This document shows positions 35,829 to 41,721 of a stretch of 41,721 bases of DNA, piece after piece. The position numbers and the translations under genes are program-made. Origin of the DNA: a virus; IMG/VR virus record IMGVR_UViG_3300001533_000706, positions 1 through 41,721 of that record. The stretch is one strand, 5' to 3'. Within the stretch, counting starts at the first letter, position 1; each line of letters begins with the position of its first letter. The notes below the pieces were generated by a model, which was given only the letters and a program-made list of their open reading frames with translations, did not search any database and was not told the DNA's origin.

Positions 35829-36533
35829 CTATCCTATTACTCTGCGCCAGTGACCGCTATTAAATCCGTATGAACTGTCATCGGTTCGCGTTGTGGGGTT
35901 AAGGCTAAACCGGAATCCCCCGTGTGCCGCAATTTGATACTGGACGCCTGTCCCCAAAATTCTCTCGACAAGCTCATTGACTTCTGCAAGATGCTGAATA
36001 TGCATTGAGCTTCTTCCTTTCCATTTACCAACATCAAAGCCCCTTGCGCTACCAGTTGTCCGGCTTCCGGTGTCGCTAAACTTAAACCATCTATCGTCTA
36101 CATCTAACAAAAGTGCGCCCCAGTCAAGCGATATTTCGCAAAAGAAAGGCAAGTCGGTCAGTCCTTGCGATGGGGCTTGATTGTTGTAGATCAGGATTTG
36201 GGTGTCATCTATCTGTAAACCTTCAGCCAAGATCTCCCTTATCTCCTCAATGCGGCCTTGTGAGATAAGAATCATGATCTCTAGTTTTAATCTTCTTCGA
36301 TAGGTTTTGTCGGACTCTTCGGTTTCACGTCCTAGGCTTAGCTTCGCGCCTATCAAATCCAGTGAGTACCCGGTAGCAGTGTCAAGGTATCTATTGTCTT
36401 GTATATCATCTAGAATAGCGCGTATCTCATCAATGCGATTGGCGTGTGAGGTCAGAAATTTAGCGATGTTTGACCCAGGATCGGTTGCATAATAATGGCC
36501 AAGGATCTTAAGTAATTCGTGTAACTCAGCCAT
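35829..36533 (-). CDS. Tail protein I / DUF2612-like baseplate protein
   Basis: The 234-residue protein contains the family pattern R-Y-L-D-T-A-T-G-Y-S-L-D-L-I-G-A-K-L (about 48-65) and S-D-K-T-Y-R-R-R-L-K-L-E-I (72-84), found in DUF2612/DUF2313 and gpI-like proteins that close the baseplate wedge. The C-terminal half is beta-rich. Order after J is the usual one; the stop of J abuts its start. Confidence 0.8.
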   Translation of the reverse strand: MAELHELLKILGHYYATDPGSNIAKFLTSHANRIDEIRAILDDIQDNRYLDTATGYSLDLIGAKLSLGRETEESDKTYRRRLKLEIMILISQGRIEEIREILAEGLQIDDTQILIYNNQAPSQGLTDLPFFCEISLDWGALLLDVDDRWFKFSDTGSRTTGSARGFDVGKWKGRSSMHIQHLAEVNELVERILGTGVQYQIAAHGGFRFSLNPTTRTDDSSYGFNSGHWRRVIG

Positions 36534-38227
36534 TATGCTGTAACCTCAACGGTGATCAGGGATGTCTTAGTTTCAGCCACTTCCGTTATTGCTATGTCGA
36601 GGTTTGATGTGCCCGTGGGATCTGCGCCTTCACCAACAGTTAAGGTAATATCCGTTATGCCCGTGATCCCCATAGCAATTGCAATTAGCTTTTGGTAAAC
36701 AACATCCTCGCCTGGCGGTAGCCCTACATAAAAGGTTCCCTCGCTATCTTCTCCACCGATATAGGCTATCAGCGCATCCTTAAGTGCAGTAATAGCAGTA
36801 TCATGTGAGAAGCTAGAATCAACGGTAAGTGAAGCATCTATGTACGTATCCACCCGTGTTGCCTTGTTAAAGTTGAATACATGTGTTTGCCCTATGCTGT
36901 CTGGCACAATTACAGCCGAGCTTCCTAGTGTCTCACAGCCTGCTGGGACAGACCCAAGTAATGCTTCCCCTATTTCATCCGGGTCACCACCGTATACGGT
37001 CACCGTTACAGAATGTGGGTTCATACCATCCACTACTTCATTGCTTCTATTTTGCTCTACAGTTACGGAATGTACGCCTTCCACGCGGTAGACCTGTGAC
37101 CTGATTGCCTCCGCGGTGGCCGAGCCAAAGGTTGCTGCAGTGTAGCGATACCTTAACCGTAGCTCGGGGTCTGTTTCACCATCTGTGCCGCTACTTGTGC
37201 TGCCGGGCAAAGAGGAAACTAAATACATGATTGCATCGTAACTTGCCTGTTCCACAGTGTTAAGGTATAGCGCCCCTCGTTGGTATTGATCCTGGCCATC
37301 ATAAGCCAGCCCTAATGCTGCAGCACTAGATGCCTCGTTTACGAAAGCTACACGCAAGTAATCGCCAGTTATCTCGTGTATGTCTATTGCTTGATTTGTA
37401 AACAGCAGGTCTCTTTCTTCGGCCACATCAAGCGAAAAGGTTTGTGTCTCAGTGCGCCCTAATATTTCGCCTGTATCGTGGTCTACCAGCTCAACATGAA
37501 AATTATATTGTGCGGTGAATGGTGTTGGCTCTACATCATTTCGGACACGTACACTAATTTCGTCAATGCGATGTGGATGTGCAATATCAGACACTGAGAC
37601 TAGCTGATAATCGTTTTTCACGCCGTCGGCGGCTAGGGATATGCTACCGTAATCATTTTGCCCAAACAGTAGTGTTGTGCCCGGATCGTAGCCATTAGCG
37701 ACGCTATCAACGCCCGAGATACCAGTAACTAGGGTGATAATTGTTCCAGATGCTACATTGCCTTCACTCCCCGCCTCTACGGCTTGTATGGCAACATCGA
37801 CCCTTCCCCAAGCAGGAATTATCGCCGCTTCCTGCGTTTCAAATAACGCCCCGCTATTTGCTTGTAATCTTGTACCAACTGGGATGTCCGTATCCTCTCT
37901 GCCACGAAAGGTAACAACTCCACATGCATACCCAGCCGAACGACGATATATTCCCAACTCGCCCGCTTTAAGAGATAGTGCATCCCCTGCAGCCGTGGGG
38001 ATATAGCCTGCATAGTACAACGCCTCTAATTCAGTCCACAAAGCGTCTTCACGTTCTGCTTCTGCGGCCAGCCATCTCCCCATTGGCGAGGCTGCAGATA
38101 GGTCTATGTGTGGCCCAAACTGCGCAATAGCGTCTGATCGCTTCTGTGCTAGTATCTCCGTTCTGGTAGGCCTCTTAAACCCTGTTGCAAGCACGCCAAA
38201 ATTGCTTCCATCTATGCTTACACTCAT
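36533..38227 (-). CDS. Baseplate J-like protein with an inserted domain
   Basis: The 564-residue protein has the J-family N-terminus (P-T-R-T-E-I-L-A-Q-K-R, W-T-E-L-E-A-L-Y-Y-A-G-Y-I-P-T-A-A-G-D-A-L) and A-G-S-E-G-N-V-A-S-G-T-I at about residue 155. The body near the C-terminus has D-P-E-L-R-L-R-Y-R-Y-T and a beta-strand pair (G-V-H-S-V-T-V-E-Q-N-R). Between about 190 and 345 there is an extra beta region that usual J proteins (about 350-390 residues) lack. It forms the baseplate wedge of a contractile tail. Overlap with gp25-like gene by four bases. Confidence 0.85.
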   Translation of the reverse strand: MSVSIDGSNFGVLATGFKRPTRTEILAQKRSDAIAQFGPHIDLSAASPMGRWLAAEAEREDALWTELEALYYAGYIPTAAGDALSLKAGELGIYRRSAGYACGVVTFRGREDTDIPVGTRLQANSGALFETQEAAIIPAWGRVDVAIQAVEAGSEGNVASGTIITLVTGISGVDSVANGYDPGTTLLFGQNDYGSISLAADGVKNDYQLVSVSDIAHPHRIDEISVRVRNDVEPTPFTAQYNFHVELVDHDTGEILGRTETQTFSLDVAEERDLLFTNQAIDIHEITGDYLRVAFVNEASSAAALGLAYDGQDQYQRGALYLNTVEQASYDAIMYLVSSLPGSTSSGTDGETDPELRLRYRYTAATFGSATAEAIRSQVYRVEGVHSVTVEQNRSNEVVDGMNPHSVTVTVYGGDPDEIGEALLGSVPAGCETLGSSAVIVPDSIGQTHVFNFNKATRVDTYIDASLTVDSSFSHDTAITALKDALIAYIGGEDSEGTFYVGLPPGEDVVYQKLIAIAMGITGITDITLTVGEGADPTGTSNLDIAITEVAETKTSLITVEVTA

Positions 38228-38619
38228 ACTTTCACCTTGACCTTCGATCCGTCCCTCGTTGTTGCGTATGCCGTTACCGCTACATGCCTGAGGTCTTCAT
38301 CGCTATCAATCCCTAGCTGGTCTACCTGGACAATGCGATCTTCCTTCCGCAGTTCTTGTAGCATTTCATGGTGTAGAAAAGGCGTGTTAGGCGGCCTCAT
38401 CCCCATCAACGTATGCCAAGGCAAGCCACAACCAGGAGCCTCCCATGCCTCTCCCCGCACCATCAAAAGCCGCAGGGTAACAGTCTGGCAAAGCTCAGGA
38501 GAATCTTGAATTAACATCGGGCCGCCGTCTTCATCAAGATCAAGATCAAACACAGTGCCAAATACGCCAGCCCGCGTGGTTCGTTTCATTTTCCATGATG
38601 TCGTTGGGTATGTTTCCAT
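38224..38619 (-). CDS. gp25/W-like baseplate wedge protein
   Basis: A 131-residue protein with a lysozyme-like small fold: Q-D-S-P-E-L-C-Q-T-V-T-L-R-L-L-M-V-R-G-E-A-W-E-A-P-G-C-G-L and I-V-Q-V-D-Q-L-G-I-D. The E-x-x-x-P-x-x-G-L pattern is that of phage W/T4 gp25 homologues. Its neighbours, the spike upstream and J downstream, are the usual order of contractile baseplates. Confidence 0.8.
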   Translation of the reverse strand: METYPTTSWKMKRTTRAGVFGTVFDLDLDEDGGPMLIQDSPELCQTVTLRLLMVRGEAWEAPGCGLPWHTLMGMRPPNTPFLHHEMLQELRKEDRIVQVDQLGIDSDEDLRHVAVTAYATTRDGSKVKVKV

Positions 38620-39320
38620 TATTCACCCACAAATACGTGTTCACTTACTTCGGGGCATGGCTCTGTGGGTGGATTTGTAGTACATCCACAAGGGCAACTG
38701 TGCACATGATTGTCTGCCCACGCTTTGTGCCGCGTGCCTAAAATAGCCCCGTCAATAGCAATGCTTTCCATCTCGCCGTTTATCACTCCTGGGCCTAAAT
38801 ACAGCTTCTTGCCCGGCTCGACCTGTATACCGATATTTCCGCTAGGATCTAACCGTATAGCGGTGCCTAACTCGCGTGTGTGGATTATTAGCTCGTCATC
38901 CCACCCAGAAGGCAACGGCCTGTCCTCACCCTCTTTGTCTGTCATGCGCCCTTGTACGACTAAGGCATCGGTCAAATGGTGTTTGCGCGAGAAATAAGGA
39001 TCGCGCTGTTCTATATCCCTCAATATACGCTCTATAGATCGCTCGTAAAACCCAATACTTACGGTATCATCCTCTTTGTACGGTGGCCGAATCACGAAGT
39101 ATTCCGTTAAGAGTACGTCTACAGGGACTTCCAGAAGAAGAGGGTACGGTAGCTTTGTTTCATTACCATCAGGGCCAACAACCTTCTTTATGGTCGGCTC
39201 TACGATCGCACGCAAGGTGGTATGATCAAACTCTATAATCTTTGCCGGAAGCCACGTATGCACCCGCTCAAGGCGAGATTCCATTATCTGCCGTAAAAGC
39301 ACACTTATGTTTTCTCTCAT
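38619..39320 (-). CDS. Baseplate spike, Gp138/gpV-like
   Basis: The 233-residue protein starts with an OB-fold N-terminus (H-T-W-L-P-A-K-I-I-E-F-D-H-T-T-L-R-A-I-V-E-P) of the Gp138_N type. A beta-helical spike body follows. The C-terminus has H-K-A-W-A-D-N-H-V-H-S-C-P-C-G-C, His and Cys residues that may coordinate iron or zinc at the spike tip, as in P2 V. It pierces the envelope. Confidence 0.8.
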   Translation of the reverse strand: MRENISVLLRQIMESRLERVHTWLPAKIIEFDHTTLRAIVEPTIKKVVGPDGNETKLPYPLLLEVPVDVLLTEYFVIRPPYKEDDTVSIGFYERSIERILRDIEQRDPYFSRKHHLTDALVVQGRMTDKEGEDRPLPSGWDDELIIHTRELGTAIRLDPSGNIGIQVEPGKKLYLGPGVINGEMESIAIDGAILGTRHKAWADNHVHSCPCGCTTNPPTEPCPEVSEHVFVGE

Positions 39321-40231
39321 TGTTCAGCCGCCCAAATGCTCGTTATAAAGCTCTTGCCATTACAGTCATGGCTTCCGCGTAGTGCCCGCAAATCTAAATT
39401 TACCTCTTTTGATTCAACAGTGAACTCGCTATCTGACCATAAAGCAGGTGTAAGCAAGGCTATAATCTCATAAAGCATCGGGTGTTCATAATCAGTGAGT
39501 TCAGCGATGTATTCCATGTTTTCCGCTATACCTAAGGTGGGTTTAATCTTGAACAGGCCATTGTCAGGGGTAAGTGTTACGCCTGAAGGGATCCCTTTGT
39601 TTGGGTAGGTGATATACACCATACGGCGCGATACGTGTAGCTTTGAGCGCATATCTCTTACAACCATCTCAAGCTCGGGTCGTACTGCGCCTACAATACT
39701 TAACCCCTTTTCGTATTTAGGATCCTCTTTTGGATCAATCTTCCCTATCGGTAGTTCGAGCTTCTTTTCGATTAGATCCGTTGCAACAGTAGATGCTTTG
39801 ACTCCAGGGCTATATCTTTCACTTGCCAAACACATAGGCCAGATATCGGTGGTATCGCCTACCCGCACATGTAACATGTGTGTAGTGGGGCTAACAGTGT
39901 CGACGATAATGTCCTCGATAGTGCCTTCAAGCAACAGCTCTTTATGATCCTCAAACGGGGCGTAACCAGCTTCTATCTTTACCAAATCATGTCGCTTAAA
40001 TTCCGTTATCAGCTGACGCCCAGGGTTATATATCCAAAAATCTCCAGTGTTTGAATCAGATGAAATATCAAACGGAAAATGGAAACGGATAAGAAACCTT
40101 GCGCCGCGTGAATGTTCGCCTCGATGTTTTTGAAGTTGTTCTTGTGAAAAGATCTCAGTGCCGCTTGCGGTAGTAATCTTAATGCGCCAGCCGCCGCCTT
40201 CTCCCTTAAAGGACGCAATAGGCTTAGCCAT
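39317..40231 (-). CDS. Baseplate hub protein, gp27/gpD-like
   Basis: The ATG with AAGGAGAGCA upstream is used, since the earlier frame start adds only six residues that overlap the previous gene. The 304-residue protein has the F-D-I-S-S-D-S-N-T-G-D-F-W-I-Y-N-P-G segment at about 50-65, typical of phage proteins at the hub in baseplates of this type, and a middle V-R-V-G-D-T-T. It would bridge the tube end to the spike encoded next. It overlaps the next gene by four bases. Confidence 0.75.
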   Translation of the reverse strand: MAKPIASFKGEGGGWRIKITTASGTEIFSQEQLQKHRGEHSRGARFLIRFHFPFDISSDSNTGDFWIYNPGRQLITEFKRHDLVKIEAGYAPFEDHKELLLEGTIEDIIVDTVSPTTHMLHVRVGDTTDIWPMCLASERYSPGVKASTVATDLIEKKLELPIGKIDPKEDPKYEKGLSIVGAVRPELEMVVRDMRSKLHVSRRMVYITYPNKGIPSGVTLTPDNGLFKIKPTLGIAENMEYIAELTDYEHPMLYEIIALLTPALWSDSEFTVESKEVNLDLRALRGSHDCNGKSFITSIWAAEQ

Positions 40232-41162
40232 TGCTCTCCTTGAACACATATAGCTTGACAGCTCTACCTAAGTTGTCAGTTGTAACGTCGGTTTCTTTGC
40301 CCGACGTATCAAGCGGTAAAACATGCAAGCCACGCAATGCAGAAGCAGTAACGCCGGCAAACATGTCTTCTGCGTATACAAGGCGACGCTGGTCTACAAG
40401 CATTACATTGTTATAAGCAACACCGTAGGTTACATATCCTGCAACATCGTTTCCGCGTAACCAGAAGCTAATATCCTTTCCATCGATACGGACAGTAAAC
40501 CATTGATAAGGCACACTACCCGTGACAAGAGAAATAGCCCCATACAAGAGCGATCCAACCACATAACCAATGGTGATTGATGGTGTAACTATCATTGATG
40601 CTGTTGCCGCGCCCGTTGCTGCAGTTGCGTCGTCCTGGCTCACACCGTCCATCGACTGTCGCCCACGGCTATAGGCTGCATCTGAAGATATCTCATCGCC
40701 ATCAGCGGTGAATACAACCGAACGAAAGTTAATCTTAGCCCCAATTATATTTATTGGTTTTGTATTACCTTTCATAGCCTCAAACTTCTTTATGCCTAAT
40801 CCCCCAATAACAAGACCAGGCTGGACTATTTGAGAATATGATGTTTGATGAACGAAAATATACGATGTCCATTTGAATGTGCTATCTCGATTGGAGAACG
40901 CCGCAAGCTTGTTGTACTGCTCCATTTCGTAGCCTGGCCCACCTTGCCCTTGGTTGCCAGGCTCTCCGACAAAGTCCGCTATGACATCCAGCTCTAATGG
41001 CTCGTGGTTTATATTTTCGGCCAAGGCCACATCAGTAGCTGCTGTGTCTGTGTCAATAGGCTGATCAGGTAAATCGTTAGGAAATGTAATCCGCTCGGAA
41101 AGAACCGCCCAGAGTAATACTTTCTCTCCAGTCTGTTCGTCCTCTAAGATAGCATTGTGCAT
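40224..41162 (-). CDS. Baseplate/tail protein with Dit-like N-terminus
   Basis: A 312-residue protein. The N-terminal part (A-E-N-I-N-H-E-P-L-E-L-D-V-I-A-D-F-V) resembles the Dit-like phage tail domain, where H-x-P-L-x-L-x-V-x-A/G-V follows a short strand. The C-terminal half has D-I-S-F-W-L-R-G-N-D-V-A-G-Y-V-T-Y-G and is beta-rich with a hydrophobic middle (I-V-T-P-S-I-T-I-G-Y-V-V-G-S-L-L-Y-G-A-I). It lies between the tape measure and the hub. Confidence 0.65.
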   Translation of the reverse strand: MHNAILEDEQTGEKVLLWAVLSERITFPNDLPDQPIDTDTAATDVALAENINHEPLELDVIADFVGEPGNQGQGGPGYEMEQYNKLAAFSNRDSTFKWTSYIFVHQTSYSQIVQPGLVIGGLGIKKFEAMKGNTKPINIIGAKINFRSVVFTADGDEISSDAAYSRGRQSMDGVSQDDATAATGAATASMIVTPSITIGYVVGSLLYGAISLVTGSVPYQWFTVRIDGKDISFWLRGNDVAGYVTYGVAYNNVMLVDQRRLVYAEDMFAGVTASALRGLHVLPLDTSGKETDVTTDNLGRAVKLYVFKESNG

Positions 41163-41338
41163 TATCGCTCCATTGCTTCGCGCTTTAGCATACCTTGTTC
41201 AAACGATCGCGCCATCTGCCTTGTTGTGGCTTCTTCGTAGCGTGATATTTCTTCTACAGCACGACTACCCGCGTCCTCAGCATCCTTAACGCCATTGATC
41301 TCCATGTGCTCAATTTGGACACTGGAAGTAACATTCAT
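41162..41338 (-). CDS. Short helical protein after the tape measure, 58 residues
   Basis: ATG overlaps the tape-measure stop (ATGA 41335-41338). The product starts MNVTSSVQIEHMEINGVKDA and ends in a polar helix (E-I-S-R-Y-E-E-A-T-T-R-Q-M-A-R-S-F-E-Q-G). N-V-T-x-x-V-x-I-x-x-x-E-I-N-G-V-x-D-x-E is often the very end of tape-measure proteins, so this may be the natural C-terminus split off by a frame change, or a small separate chaperone-like gene. Confidence 0.55.
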   Translation of the reverse strand: MNVTSSVQIEHMEINGVKDAEDAGSRAVEEISRYEEATTRQMARSFEQGMLKREAMER

Positions 41339-41721
41339 CGGCTGGGTGCCATACTGTATACGATTAAAGGGTATAACCATCTCCGGGCCACGTTCGCGCC
41401 TGTAGCGTAAGCATACTGATACGCTCCTGGGGCTGTTGACCTGCCTTCGTTATATTGCTCTTGATACCCTAGAACCCTGGCCAAGATATCGAAGATGAAA
41501 GTAAGGATATCTATAACAGGCTGAAAGAACTTTAACGCTGCGCTCACTAGCTTCTCCAGAGAATCCATCACGGGGCGCAAAAAGTTACTTAGCACATTAA
41601 TAATCGGATCGACAACTACGCTCATCAGCTTGGCCTCTATACCGCCCAGAAGGGACGCCCCAGTCTTCATAACCAGGTCAAGCCCCCAGTCTTTTAGTGC
41701 GCTGCCTATACCACCGCTTGC
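41335..41721 (-). CDS. Tape-measure protein, C-terminal part
   Basis: The frame is open to the right edge of the window (128 codons here) and stops at 41335. It has a Gly/Ile-rich, hydrophobic run (A-S-G-G-I-G-S-A-L-K-D-W-G-L) and membrane-like helices (V-V-V-D-P-I-I-N-V-L-S-N-F-L, I-D-I-L-T-F-I-F-D-I-L-A-R-V). This is how a tape-measure end looks, and it is followed by the Dit-like, hub and spike genes. The rest of the gene lies outside the window, so length and tail size cannot be given. Confidence 0.7.
   Translation of the reverse strand, partial: ASGGIGSALKDWGLDLVMKTGASLLGGIEAKLMSVVVDPIINVLSNFLRPVMDSLEKLVSAALKFFQPVIDILTFIFDILARVLGYQEQYNEGRSTAPGAYQYAYATGANVARRWLYPLIVYSMAPSR

Noticed and set aside
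1-41721. tRNA, rRNA, insertion sequence, integrase or attachment site
   Set aside because: I looked on both strands and found no cloverleaf with CCA-type ends, no transposase, and no recombinase. Small tRNAs could be missed by eye.

Overview
The window is about 41.7 kb of a tailed double-stranded DNA phage (or prophage) with a contractile tail. Hallmark genes are a tape-measure C-terminus, a baseplate set (hub, spike, gp25-like wedge, J, tail protein I-like), terminase small and large subunits and a DUF1073-type portal. It also has an ERF annealing protein, a DnaC-type helicase loader and a DnaD-like replication organiser. Gene density is very high, with many ATGA, TAATG and TGATG stop-start overlaps. 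Every convincing gene but one lies on the minus strand. The host cannot be named. Strong AGGAGG-type ribosome sites, sigma70-like promoters, lipobox lipoproteins and one secreted beta-rich protein fit a mid-GC anaerobe (a Firmicute, or a diderm such as Thermotogota). That is inference only.

Layout, in the order of minus-strand transcription (right to left). 41.7-35.8 kb: tail tip and baseplate. 35.8-28.7 kb: a long run of adhesin-like or virion-decoration proteins, including an aromatic-rich fibre protein, a two-Kelch protein and a protein with about 14 D-x-G-x-G-x-D repeats. 28.6-26.3 kb: a holin-like membrane peptide, a metallophosphoesterase and a PKD-type lipoprotein. 26.3-25.2 kb: a control region with a MerR-like regulator, the single plus-strand gene (zinc-ribbon membrane protein), a small Xre-type repressor and divergent promoters. 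25.2-14.8 kb: early genes for recombination (ERF, SMC-like ATPase), replication (organiser, DnaC) and nucleases (HNH, PD-(D/E)XK), plus unknowns. 14.8-11.4 kb: a glycosyltransferase, a sigma-region-2-like protein with its own promoter, a degenerate PP-loop-like protein, and terminase. 11.4-8.7 kb: large terminase and portal. 8.7-2.0 kb: a surface-chemistry island (sulfotransferase, two GT2 glycosyltransferases, UDP-GlcNAc 2-epimerase, a secreted HExxH protein and a lipoprotein). 2.0-0 kb: small, mostly unknown genes. Capsid, sheath, tube, endolysin and integrase genes are not recognised here. Most probably lie outside the window.

The most unusual DNA is a set of three arrays of CCNNG pentamers (34 units) placed just upstream of two early genes. 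Next are three candidate small RNAs on the strand opposite to the early operon, each with an extended -10 of the form TGCTATA(A/C)T and a downstream hairpin. Two regulator genes (Xre-like and MerR-like) have promoters placed so that their mRNAs should be leaderless. The SMC-like recombination ATPase appears broken near its C-terminus by a small deletion and frameshift. Several transcription units share a stereotyped leader of the form TTTAAGGGGAGGGAACAAATG.
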